Source: an uncultured Bacteroidales bacterium
GTDB taxonomy: Bacteria > Bacteroidota > Bacteroidia > Bacteroidales > UBA932
NCBI GenBank assembly: GCA_900318445.1
Contig: ONKO01000012.1
Span: 17,601-81,600, forward strand
DNA length: 64,000 bases
Direction: 5' to 3'
The notes beneath the pieces are model-generated. The model was not told the DNA's origin. It did not search any database and saw only the letters and a list, made by a program, of their open reading frames with translations. Shown here piece by piece: positions 45,660 through 53,313 of this stretch. Numbering within the stretch: position 1 is the first letter of the stretch; each line of letters begins with the position of its first letter. Both the position numbers and the translations under genes were made by a program.

Positions 45660-46082
45660 ATGAAAAAGGTACTTTCACTTGTTTTGGTCATGGCGGGTGT
45701 TATCCTGCTTACCGCCATGGTTTCCGGTGACCGCGAGTGCTCCCGATGCGACGGCACAGGAAAACTTACCGAAAACTGTTCCTTCTGCGGAGGACGCGGA
45801 TGGAGAGACTGCTCCCTTTGTAACGGGCACAAGAGCATCCGCTGTACAGTATGCGGCGGTGGCGGCAGTTACACCTGCCCGCATTGCCATGGACGTAATG
45901 ACGAATGCCGTTACTGCGGCGGAGACGGCTCCATCAAGTGCGAGCGCTGCTCCGGAACCGGTTCCATCACTTGCACAAGTTGTGGCGGCGCCGGCAATCA
46001 GCCTTGTGGCCAGTGTGGTCAGACAGGAGTCAAAGAGTGGAATTGTCCGGACTGCCGCGGAACAGGCAGGGTAGATGATTAA
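45660..46082 (+). CDS. Exported protein with ten CxxC zinc-ribbon repeats (DnaJ Cys-rich-like)
   Basis: 140 residues. A hydrophobic N-terminus (KKVLSLVLVMAGVILLTAMV) is a signal peptide or anchor. The rest consists of ten tandem CxxC motifs, many of the form CxxCxGxG (CSRCDGTG, CSFCGGRG, CTVCGGGG, CRYCGGDG, CERCSGTG, CTSCGGAG, CPDCRGTG). DnaJ has four such motifs binding two zinc ions; ten would fit five. No J domain or other DnaJ part is present. A chaperone or redox role in the envelope is possible but unproven. First gene of a four-gene operon. Confidence 0.85.
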   Translation: MKKVLSLVLVMAGVILLTAMVSGDRECSRCDGTGKLTENCSFCGGRGWRDCSLCNGHKSIRCTVCGGGGSYTCPHCHGRNDECRYCGGDGSIKCERCSGTGSITCTSCGGAGNQPCGQCGQTGVKEWNCPDCRGTGRVDD

Positions 46083-46087
46083 AGCCT

Positions 46088-46546
46088 ATGAAAAAGATTG
46101 CTCTTATTGCTGCGTCACTGCTGCTAAGTGCAGTGTGCGCCTGTGCCCAGGAAGCACCTGAGGCCGTAGATCTGGGACTTAGCGTGCAGTGGGCCGATAA
46201 AGACATCGCCCCGGAAACAGTCATTCCCTCGGGCTGGCGGTTGCCCACGCTGGCGGAAATCAAGGAACTCCGCGAGGGCTGCACGCAGACCGTCCTGGAA
46301 AAGGATGGGGAAGAGTGGGTGGTCTTTACCGGGGAAAACGGGAGCAGCATCTCCTTCCTCTATCCTTTGGGAAGCCGCTCGGCGAGGGATTTTGGCATTG
46401 CGGGCTCTGACGGGTGTTACCTGAAAGTCATCATCCTCAATCCCATGCTGAAAGCACCCAGCCGGGATGGCTACTATACCTGGGAAGAACTGGGAGAAAC
46501 CAGCCTTGGGCAAAGAAAGTATCCGGTACGTTTAGTAAAAGAGTAG
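46088..46546 (+). CDS. Exported Fibrobacter-paralogue-like domain protein
   Basis: 152 residues with signal peptide (LIAASLLLSAVCACAQ). VDLGLSVQWAD and PSGWRLPTLAEIKELREGC match the beginning and middle of the Fib_succ_major/DUF1566-type domain. The long aromatic segment usually between these blocks (FGDYYAWGE type) is missing, so the domain is short. It starts 5 bases after the CxxC gene. Such domains are common in secreted Bacteroidetes proteins; function unknown. Confidence 0.78.
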   Translation: MKKIALIAASLLLSAVCACAQEAPEAVDLGLSVQWADKDIAPETVIPSGWRLPTLAEIKELREGCTQTVLEKDGEEWVVFTGENGSSISFLYPLGSRSARDFGIAGSDGCYLKVIILNPMLKAPSRDGYYTWEELGETSLGQRKYPVRLVKE

Positions 46547-46550
46547 TATC

Positions 46551-47024
46551 ATGAGACGCGTTCTTTTTCTCCTTTCCCTTGCCTTGCTGCTCCTTTCCGG
46601 CTGCAAGGAAAAGCGTTGTTTTACAGAAGTTACCGGGGATGTTTATCTTTCCCGGATTAGTTTTGAAGATGAAAGTTTCCGGAACTTCACGGTAGTAACG
46701 GATGTTTTGTACGCCGGGGAAGATACATCTTCCCGCTACAAGATGGTTTTTTATATGCCGGATGGCTGGGATAACACTTACCCCATTTTCCTGGACCGAT
46801 ATGTCCTTAATGACCAAATGCAACCGTGGACGGCTTATCAGGGAGCTCCCGTAGCCGAGGCAGCACTGAATCGCGGTGACATGATTGTGGTCCTGGTAGC
46901 CTACAATGAATGGACCGCCATTCCGGACATCCTCCTGGCCGAGCACTTCATCAAGGAGCACGATGCCGACCTGCCGGGAGACAGTAAGAAGATTCTCACG
47001 GCCGCTTACTTTGATTTCGAATGA
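46551..47024 (+). CDS. Lipoprotein of unknown function
   Basis: 157 residues with lipobox LLLSGC. No known domain; the mature part is acidic and beta-rich (YKMVFYMPDGWDNTYPIFLD). It starts 4 bases after the previous stop and ends in an ATGA overlap with the next gene. Confidence 0.75.
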   Translation: MRRVLFLLSLALLLLSGCKEKRCFTEVTGDVYLSRISFEDESFRNFTVVTDVLYAGEDTSSRYKMVFYMPDGWDNTYPIFLDRYVLNDQMQPWTAYQGAPVAEAALNRGDMIVVLVAYNEWTAIPDILLAEHFIKEHDADLPGDSKKILTAAYFDFE

Positions 47025-47470
47025 GACGCTGTTTATTCCTTCTAATGCTCCTCATGCTGGGCTGGAGCACCGCCGCCCAGACGCCCGAGGAACTGTACGC
47101 CGATTACATCACGCCGGAGACACGGGCCATCCTGGAACGGGCCCGGGAGGCGGAGAGAAGGGCCGAGGAAGCCGAAGCCGCCGCAAAGGCGCAGAAGACC
47201 CTGGCGCTTTGTGGTGCCATCCTCATCGGCCTGGTCCCGCTTTGCGTCATCGGCCGCAGAAGCCTTCGGAAAAAGTCCTGGAAAGATAATCCCGGCGGCA
47301 CGGTCCGCGCGCTGGGTGTGGGCCTTGTCGGCGGGGTTTGCCTGTTTGCTCTGAATTACGGCATTTTCCTTCTGAAAATCCGCATGGGTGATGCCTTCAA
47401 CTCGGCCCTGGCCTTTTTGCTGGTCTCGGCCTTGATTGCCGGCAGTGTCTACCTTATTAGAAGCGCCTGA
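47021..47470 (+). CDS. Small membrane protein with coiled-coil segment
   Basis: 149 residues. A signal peptide (LFLLMLLMLGWSTAA) is followed by a charged helical stretch (ILERAREAERRAEEAEAAAK). Three hydrophobic helices then lie at about 62-80, 94-115 and 128-146. No known family. Last gene of the operon; its stop codon TGA contributes two bases to a family B unit. Confidence 0.7.
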   Translation: MRRCLFLLMLLMLGWSTAAQTPEELYADYITPETRAILERAREAERRAEEAEAAAKAQKTLALCGAILIGLVPLCVIGRRSLRKKSWKDNPGGTVRALGVGLVGGVCLFALNYGIFLLKIRMGDAFNSALAFLLVSALIAGSVYLIRSA

Positions 47471-47563
47471 CGATCTTAAGCATCTTTTACGGCAAATCCT
47501 GCTTAAGATCGTCAGCACTGACGAACAAAAGCAGGATTTGGACCATATTACGCTTAAGATCGT
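47469..47563. repeat. Family B paired 45-bp repeat, copy 5 (one unit with perfect arms)
   Basis: Unit 47469-47513 has GACGATCTTAAGCA on the left and TGCTTAAGATCGTC on the right, a perfect 14-bp inverted repeat, unlike the other units. Unit 47520-47563 follows after AGCACT with centre TTGGACCATATTAC. The first unit begins inside the preceding stop codon. Confidence 0.9.
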
Positions 47564-47593
47564 AAAGCGGAACGGGGCGCGCAGAAATGGGCA

Positions 47594-48142
47594 CTACTTC
47601 TTTACGAAAGTGACGCACTCGTAGGTGCTGTAGCCAAGTTTGGTGAGGGCATCACTCACCCGGTAGGAATGAGTGTTCTCAAATCCCAGGATCATTTCCT
47701 TGCTGTCAATCTTTTCGATGTTCATCGTCTGTGAGTGTGATCCATCGTTAAGGATGAGCTGTCCTTTGCTGATGGAGTAGGACATCGTTTGGGAGACGGG
47801 CTCTTCGTCTATATAAACGGAAGTGGCCTTGCCATCCTTTTCAAAGGTGAGGGTGATGTCTTCGTCTCCCTTCATGTAGTACTCGTAGCGGAGGTCCTCT
47901 TCTATCTCTTTGATGAGTTCGGCTCTTTCCTCGTCATTTTCGGGAGCTTCCAATTCTCCGCAGGCGATGAGGTCGTTCATATAGGTTTCGGCCGATACGG
48001 CTTTTCCGCCCTTGGTAATGATGCTTGAGCGCAGATAACCTTCCCAGCTACCCAGGATGCTGTTTGCGTAGTCGTTGTCCTTGTTGCAGCTTATAAGAAG
48101 AAGGCTGACTGCAGCAGCCATGAGAAGTGTGAATTTTTTCAT
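47594..48142 (-). CDS. Lipoprotein of unknown function
   Basis: 182 residues with lipobox LLLISC. It starts NKDNDYANSILGSWEGYLRS, and beta strands later in the protein suggest a small lipocalin-like or DUF-type fold common in Bacteroidales (LTFEKDGKATSVYID, MSYSISKGQLILNDG). The ATG at 48142 is chosen because it begins MKKFTLLM; the earlier one at 48172 overlaps the -7 box. Transcribed alone and convergent with the four-gene operon. Confidence 0.72.
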   Translation of the reverse strand: MKKFTLLMAAAVSLLLISCNKDNDYANSILGSWEGYLRSSIITKGGKAVSAETYMNDLIACGELEAPENDEERAELIKEIEEDLRYEYYMKGDEDITLTFEKDGKATSVYIDEEPVSQTMSYSISKGQLILNDGSHSQTMNIEKIDSKEMILGFENTHSYRVSDALTKLGYSTYECVTFVKK

Positions 48143-48171
48143 AGTTTTAGTTTTAACTGTAATACAGGCCA

Positions 48172-48179
48172 CAAATATA
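48172..48179 (-). promoter_or_regulatory. -7 box TATATTTG for the leftward lipoprotein
   Basis: Exact consensus on the minus strand, 29 bases before the chosen ATG. A plus-strand TATCTTTG at 48197-48204 lies back to back with it. Confidence 0.6.
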
Positions 48180-48196
48180 GTAATTATTTTTTTGAG

Positions 48197-48342
48197 TATC
48201 TTTGCACCGTAGTGCTTACGTCCGAAGATTATTTTATGGCTTGGCTACGGCGGTGTTCGTGGCCGTGTCCGTGCTGATGCTTCTTATGGTCCTGCACCCG
48301 CAGCAGCTACTATGCCGTAAAGGCCACAGGTTGCAGAAATAG
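48197..48342 (+). other. Promoter-like box and possible remnant of a small membrane protein
   Basis: TATCTTTG at 48197-48204 is followed by two overlapping frames. One reads LTSEDYFMAWL from a GTG near 48211; the other, one frame away, reads TAVFVAVSVLMLLMVLHP and then stops at 48342. Together they would make one short membrane protein if a single-base frameshift were repaired. No intact start is seen for the second frame. This could be a decayed gene or chance. Confidence 0.3.
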
Positions 48343-48368
48343 AAAATACAAATTCACAACGGTTTCCG

Positions 48369-48992
48369 ATGATAAGAGAAAGTCTGCGGAGATACATTTA
48401 TAATGAAGTCATTCCCAGGTATGCGGCCTTCGATAAGGCGCATCGGGAAGACCATGCTTTGACGGTCATTGAGCGTGCCCTGTCAATGGGCAGGCAGTAT
48501 GATATCAATGAAGAGATGCTCCTGACGGCTGCGGCGTGCCACGACCTGGGTCTTGCGGTGGACCGGAAAACACACCACCAGGAAAGTGGACGGATAATCC
48601 GGGAAGACAAGCGGCTTTCCGAATGGTTCTCGCCAGAGCAGATAGAAACAATCGCCCAGGCTGCGGAAGACCACCGGGCGTCGGCAAAAACGCTGCCAAG
48701 AAGCATCTATGGCCGTCTTGTCGCCGAGGCAGACCGCTTAATTGTTCCCGAAACCATCATCCGCCGGACGGTTCTCTTCGGCCTTTCCAACTACCCGGAA
48801 CTGGACAAGGAAGGCCACTGGAACCGCACACTGGAACATCTCCATGAGAAATATGCCGAGGGCGGCTATCTTCACCTTCTCATTCCGGGCTCGCCGAATG
48901 AAGCGCCCCTGCAGCAGCTGCGGGAGATGATTAAAGACGAGCCGCGGCTCCGGACTATCTTTGAGGCGGTTTACGCGGAAGAAGCACAGTGA
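48369..48992 (+). CDS. HD-domain metal-dependent phosphohydrolase
   Basis: 207 residues. The HD superfamily motif is seen as an upstream histidine in HREDH, then AAACHDLGL with the HD pair and HHQESG. These residues bind metal and hydrolyse phosphate esters, often of nucleotides or signalling nucleotides. Substrate is unknown. It stands alone between a leftward lipoprotein and the TPR-AraC regulator. Confidence 0.85.
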   Translation: MIRESLRRYIYNEVIPRYAAFDKAHREDHALTVIERALSMGRQYDINEEMLLTAAACHDLGLAVDRKTHHQESGRIIREDKRLSEWFSPEQIETIAQAAEDHRASAKTLPRSIYGRLVAEADRLIVPETIIRRTVLFGLSNYPELDKEGHWNRTLEHLHEKYAEGGYLHLLIPGSPNEAPLQQLREMIKDEPRLRTIFEAVYAEEAQ

Positions 48993-49002
48993 GTAATAAT
49001 TG

Positions 49003-49032
49003 TTGCTAAAATAAAAATTCTGCCTAACTTTG
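49003..49032 (+). promoter_or_regulatory. Promoter of the TPR-AraC regulator (TTG-N19-TAACTTTG)
   Basis: TTG at 49003-49005 and TAACTTTG at 49025-49032. It supports the ATG at 49051 over the upstream in-frame codon at 49030, which lies in the -7 box. Confidence 0.7.
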
Positions 49033-49050
49033 CGGGGTTTAGTGATTATC

Positions 49051-50730
49051 ATGAGAAAACGCCTATATACTATTCTGTTGGCAGTCGTTATAGCAGTTCT
49101 GCCACTGCTTGTGAACTGCTCAAAGCCGGACCGCAGCGAGGAGGCAAACCAGCTGAAACTCGAACTCCAGGATCAATTATTCTCGGACCCGGAACAAGTA
49201 TTGGTGCGGGTAGACAGTGCGGAACGGGCTGGCGTGTTCTCGGAGACTACGGCCAACCTGATTCGGTCCAATGTCTACGGGCAAATGGGCAAAACGCAGC
49301 TGGCTATTTTCTACGGCGAGCAAATTAATCATACCCAACTCAGAAGCGAAGGCGTTAACTATTATTCGGCCATTCTCAATGTTATCTCTCTGCTGAGTAA
49401 GAGCGGAGAATGGGGGAAGGCCCTCCATCTGGCCGATGAATTGATTGCCGACGTGGAGAAAGGCGGCATGGACGAGCAGGCGGCCCTGAGGATAAAGAGT
49501 CGCGCACTCACCATCAAAGGCGACTGTGAGAAGGATATGGGGCATATGGAAGAGGCCGAATGCTATTATCTGGAAGGAATAGACCTGATGATGGGCGTTA
49601 CGCAGCCCAAAGATTACTGGATCATCGATGCCCTGTTCATAGCTGTATTGGAAACAACGGAGTTCTACCTGGAGTGGGAAACTCCCCAAAAGGCCCTGCC
49701 CCTGCTGGCAAAAGGTGACACAACCCTGGCCCGTATGGCCCGCTGTCCCGATATGCCGGAGCGCGTCCTTAACATCCGCAGCAACAACCTGACCATCAAT
49801 CAGGCCCTGAACTATGCCGCCAATGGCCTTTACGACAAGGCCAGGGTTCTCTATGAGAAACATCGGCAGGCTTCCAATCTGACGCCCTATGATTTGGTGG
49901 CCGAAGCCCGCTACCTCACGATAATCGGCCTCTATGACGAGGCCATCCGCCTGTTCCGCAAAACCGATTCCCTCTATATTGCCCGGGGCAGTTCCATCAA
50001 CAACTCCTACATCAAAAATTACATGATGAGCCAGTACAAGGCCTTGAAGAAGGCCGGACGTACGGACGAGGCCATGGCATACGCAGACCGCATGCGTCAC
50101 CTGAGCGATTCCATCCACCTGGAGGAGCGGAAGATGGATATGGAGCAGCAGGAGGTCATCCGGGAGAAAGAGGCCGAAATCACCAGTCGCCGCCATTCGC
50201 TGGCCATCCATCGCATCATCCTCTTTTCGGCCATCGTCATTATCCTTCTCGTGGGTTATCTCCTTGTACGCGCCTGGAAGTACAACAGGGCGCTGGAGGC
50301 AAAGAACCGCAGCCTGTATCAGGAAATCCAGCAGCGGGAGAAGGCCGAGGCCGATGAGCGCGAAGCCCTGCAGGAAAGACCGGCCGAAACGCTTTCGCAG
50401 AGTGAGCTGCTCTACCGCCGCTTGTGCGAGCTGATGAATAATCCAGACGTGTTCACCAATCCTGACACCAACCAGGATACGCTGGCCACCCTGGCCGGGA
50501 CCAACCGCACCTATGTCTACGACTCCCTGCGCGAGTGTGCCGGTGTGACCCCCATCGACTTCATCAACGGTTACCGCCTGCGCTACGCAGCCCGCCTGCT
50601 GGCCACCACTCCTGATTCCGTATCCCTGATCGCCGAACTCTGCGGCCTTTCCCGCCGCACCTTCTACCGCCTTTTTGACGAAGCATATTCGATGTCTCCG
50701 TCGGACTACCGGAAAGCGGCCCAAAAGTAG
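49051..50730 (+). CDS. Membrane-anchored TPR sensor with C-terminal AraC domain
   Basis: 559 residues. The N-terminus looks like a lipoprotein or signal sequence (LLAVVIAVLPLLVNC). A TPR-like helical region fills about 30-370. A membrane helix (IILFSAIVIILLVGYLLVRAW, about 389-409) and a coiled coil follow, then an AraC-type DNA-binding domain at about 460-555 (DTLATLAGTNRTYVYDSL, LSRRTFYRLFDEAYSMSPSD). The layout places the sensor outside and the DNA-binding domain inside, so it can link an envelope signal directly to transcription. Tandem repeats just downstream (50734-50773) are likely its target, in front of an operon of exported proteins. Confidence 0.9.
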   Translation: MRKRLYTILLAVVIAVLPLLVNCSKPDRSEEANQLKLELQDQLFSDPEQVLVRVDSAERAGVFSETTANLIRSNVYGQMGKTQLAIFYGEQINHTQLRSEGVNYYSAILNVISLLSKSGEWGKALHLADELIADVEKGGMDEQAALRIKSRALTIKGDCEKDMGHMEEAECYYLEGIDLMMGVTQPKDYWIIDALFIAVLETTEFYLEWETPQKALPLLAKGDTTLARMARCPDMPERVLNIRSNNLTINQALNYAANGLYDKARVLYEKHRQASNLTPYDLVAEARYLTIIGLYDEAIRLFRKTDSLYIARGSSINNSYIKNYMMSQYKALKKAGRTDEAMAYADRMRHLSDSIHLEERKMDMEQQEVIREKEAEITSRRHSLAIHRIILFSAIVIILLVGYLLVRAWKYNRALEAKNRSLYQEIQQREKAEADEREALQERPAETLSQSELLYRRLCELMNNPDVFTNPDTNQDTLATLAGTNRTYVYDSLRECAGVTPIDFINGYRLRYAARLLATTPDSVSLIAELCGLSRRTFYRLFDEAYSMSPSDYRKAAQK

Positions 50731-50733
50731 TTT

Positions 50734-50773
50734 TTGCAGAATTGGCACAATGATTTGTAGGGGTGGCACAATG
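50734..50773 (+). promoter_or_regulatory. Tandem direct repeats with 21-bp pitch, AraC operator candidate
   Basis: TTGCAGAATTGGCACAATG (50734-50752) and TTGTAGGGGTGGCACAATG (50755-50773). The start-to-start distance of 21 bp equals that of AraC half-sites. The second copy ends 17 bases before the -7 box at 50791, the place for an activator contacting sigma. Confidence 0.7.
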
Positions 50774-50790
50774 GGCCGCCCCTCTTTGCA

Positions 50791-50798
50791 TACCTTTG
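50791..50798 (+). promoter_or_regulatory. -7 box TACCTTTG of the exported-protease operon
   Basis: Exact consensus 25 bases before the ATG at 50824. No proper -33 element; the operator repeats lie there. Confidence 0.65.
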
Positions 50799-50823
50799 CT
50801 TCCGGATTTAGCGAGCAAAGCGT

Positions 50824-51012
50824 ATGGATTTTACCATGATTATCTCCGTAGCCCTGGCAGCCGCCGTCATCGTCATTGTACTGATGCTGGTAGCCATCAT
50901 CGTTTTCCAGCGGTGGCGGATTGGAGACAAGAATGCCGCCCTGGCCCGGTTTATCCGAGAGAATATGGAACTGTTGGACGAACTTAATAATCACACAAAA
51001 AAAAGACAATGA
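50824..51012 (+). CDS. Small single-pass membrane protein
   Basis: 62 residues: one membrane helix (IISVALAAAVIVIVLMLVAI) and a short charged cytoplasmic or periplasmic tail (RFIRENMELLDELNNHTKKR). It overlaps the next gene by ATGA, which supports translation. Function unknown; it is the first gene under the putative AraC operator. Confidence 0.72.
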   Translation: MDFTMIISVALAAAVIVIVLMLVAIIVFQRWRIGDKNAALARFIRENMELLDELNNHTKKRQ

Positions 51013-51674
51013 AAATGCGAACTTTAATGGTGGCCGTAATGCTGCTGACGACCATTTCGGCCCACGCACAATGGCGTGTGGGCGTCACCACTGGAGGAAA
51101 CTACAACTTCTACTCCATGGACAAGCAGTATATGTCAGACTACGAGATTCAGGGCTCCCATGGCCTCACCGCCGGCGTCTCCGGGCAGTACAACTTCAAG
51201 GACTGGATGGGCGTGCGCGTGGATCTCAACTTCACGCAGAAGAACTACCAGATGCATCGTGCGATGCTCGATCAATGGGAGTATTGCTATCGCAACAACT
51301 ACGTGCAGCTGCCCGTGATGGCCGCCTTCAGTTTTGGCGGTAATCGGCTGCGCGGCTTCTGCAATCTGGGTTTCTACACCGGCTTCTGGCTCAAGAGCCA
51401 CCTTTCCGGCACCGACTACAACGCATTCACCGAACAATGGGTGAACATCAACGAGGACGTGAAGTTCAACGCTGACCGCGACAACCGCTGGGATGCCGGT
51501 CTGCTGGCCGCTTACGGTCTGGAGTACCTCATGGGCAAGCACTGGGCTATCCAGCTCGAAGCTCGCTACTACCACGGTCTCACCTCTGCCACCAGGCCCT
51601 ATATGCGCGTCAAGGACTATCGCTACAACAGTACCCTGGCCTTTCAGGCAGGCGTGTATTACCTGTTCAAGTAA
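51009..51674 (+). CDS. Outer membrane beta-barrel protein (PorT-like)
   Basis: 221 residues. A signal peptide (VAVMLLTTISAHAQ) is followed by alternating amphipathic strands (WRVGVTTGGNYNFYS, YNFKDWMGVRVDLNFTQKNY, YVQLPVMAAFSFGG) and a terminal strand ending YYLFK. This is the outer-membrane-beta-barrel family of Bacteroidetes. Possibly a channel or a cofactor for the two exported peptidases downstream. Confidence 0.82.
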   Translation: MKMRTLMVAVMLLTTISAHAQWRVGVTTGGNYNFYSMDKQYMSDYEIQGSHGLTAGVSGQYNFKDWMGVRVDLNFTQKNYQMHRAMLDQWEYCYRNNYVQLPVMAAFSFGGNRLRGFCNLGFYTGFWLKSHLSGTDYNAFTEQWVNINEDVKFNADRDNRWDAGLLAAYGLEYLMGKHWAIQLEARYYHGLTSATRPYMRVKDYRYNSTLAFQAGVYYLFK

Positions 51675-51703
51675 AGTTCAACCCTCAACCTTGTTCATCA
51701 TCC

Positions 51704-53287
51704 ATGAAAAAGATATTATCCATCATGAGTGCGGTGCTCCTGCTGTTGACTATGGGAGCCTGCCGCCCTGAGAGCGACACGCTGGTATCCTACGATCACA
51801 ATGACAAATTGGTGTTTGCTGCAGCCGATACCTCCTTTGCCGCCAAGTTCCAGATCATGTGGAATGGCCTGAACCAGAACTATGCCATCTGGGACTACGA
51901 GGCCGAGCATGGCGTGGATTGGGATGCCATCTATGACGAGTACTATCCCCAGTTCGAGGCTCTCGACCGTCGCGGCAAGGACGCCACCGTCTCCGACGAC
52001 GAGTTGAAGACCCTCATGCAGAAGACCCTCAGCCCGCTGCACGACGGGCACTTTGACTTCGAAATGAAGAACCACAAGACGGGCAATACCGTGATTTACA
52101 TACCCTCCTCGGACCGCAATGCCTCGCGCGACGACTACGCCATTGCCAACGGCTTTAAGCCCGACCTCACTTACTACGCCGATGTGGCCCATGGCCAGGT
52201 GGAGACCGATGCTGAGGGCAACCCCATTGTGATGAGCTATAGCACCAACGCTCTTGACATGATCCTGCGTTTCCTAAGCACACCCGGTATCGGCCTTCAG
52301 TGGACGAAATCCCGTATTCAGGAACTCGCTGCGCTGCCCATTCGCACCGAGATGGAGAACTTCCAGCTCCAGCAGCTGCAAGCCTTCTACGAGGAGCTGG
52401 CTACCATCGGGAGCCTTTTGCTGGACGCCGCTGTCACCCTCTACAACCGTCTTCACGAGAAATACAGCTTCCTCGAGATTCCCGGTTACGACTACATCGA
52501 TCCCATCTTCGTCACCAAAGGCATCACGTTCGACTACGCCCTGTTCAAGGGTAATATTGCCTATTTCCACGTCGACAGATTCGCCATGACCCTCTATTTG
52601 GAAGATGCCCGCACACAGGAGACCTTCAACACCTCCGACCCTGCCACCATGCATCATATCCAGCAGATGCGCGAGGTGTGGCAAGCCTGGTTCAATACCG
52701 TGCAGCAGCTTCACCGAAGCGGCACGCTGGGCGGTGTCGTCCTGGACGTACGCAGCAACACCGGCGGAAATGTGGATGATTTCCAGTACTTTGTAGGTTC
52801 CCTGTTGCCCTCCGGCGGCCTTCACTTTGGCTACCAGCGCTACAAGCGTGGCACCGCCCGCTACGACTACTCCCCGATGATGGAGGCCACTGCTGTCACC
52901 ATGAGCACGCCCCACGAGACCATCACCGAACCCGTCGTCATCCTCACCAACTGCAAGTCCGTCAGCATGTCAGAGATGTCCACCCTGGGCGTCAAGACCA
53001 TGCCTAGTGGCAAGGTCATCGGCAAGCGCACCTGGGGCGGCCTTTGCCCGCTGTCCGAGAACGAGTACAACACCTACAACTACTCCGGATATATCGGCGA
53101 AAAGGGCAAGACGGCCGTCTATGGCTATGTGCCCATGCTCGGTGCCTTCACCTTGGACAAAAAGCTGATTGAAGGCGAGGGCATCACCCCCGACATCGAA
53201 GTGGACTTCGATGACACGCTATTCAAAAACACTGGCCGCGACTCTCAGCTGGAGCGCGCTCTCCAGTACATCACCAGTGACAACTGA
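51704..53287 (+). CDS. S41-family peptidase lipoprotein
   Basis: 527 residues with lipobox TMGAC. The TSPc fold of C-terminal processing peptidases is seen in GGVVLDVRSNTGGNVDDF, VVILTNCKSVSMSEM (predicted nucleophile Ser in the SMSE block) and GKVIGKRTWGG. No clear PDZ domain precedes it; the N-terminal 250 residues are helical. The active-site lysine cannot be fixed by eye. A surface or periplasmic protease, cotranscribed with an M13 peptidase. Confidence 0.85.
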   Translation: MKKILSIMSAVLLLLTMGACRPESDTLVSYDHNDKLVFAAADTSFAAKFQIMWNGLNQNYAIWDYEAEHGVDWDAIYDEYYPQFEALDRRGKDATVSDDELKTLMQKTLSPLHDGHFDFEMKNHKTGNTVIYIPSSDRNASRDDYAIANGFKPDLTYYADVAHGQVETDAEGNPIVMSYSTNALDMILRFLSTPGIGLQWTKSRIQELAALPIRTEMENFQLQQLQAFYEELATIGSLLLDAAVTLYNRLHEKYSFLEIPGYDYIDPIFVTKGITFDYALFKGNIAYFHVDRFAMTLYLEDARTQETFNTSDPATMHHIQQMREVWQAWFNTVQQLHRSGTLGGVVLDVRSNTGGNVDDFQYFVGSLLPSGGLHFGYQRYKRGTARYDYSPMMEATAVTMSTPHETITEPVVILTNCKSVSMSEMSTLGVKTMPSGKVIGKRTWGGLCPLSENEYNTYNYSGYIGEKGKTAVYGYVPMLGAFTLDKKLIEGEGITPDIEVDFDDTLFKNTGRDSQLERALQYITSDN

Positions 53288-53300
53288 TTGTAAACAATCA
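53285..53300. repeat. Small palindrome between the two peptidase genes
   Basis: TGATTGT-AA-ACAATCA, a perfect 7-bp inverted repeat overlapping the S41 stop codon. The right half is part of an A-rich leader (AACAATCAAAAG) also found before the starts at 55275 and, in part, 59633. Confidence 0.4.
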
Positions 53301-53313
53301 AAAGATAAAGATA

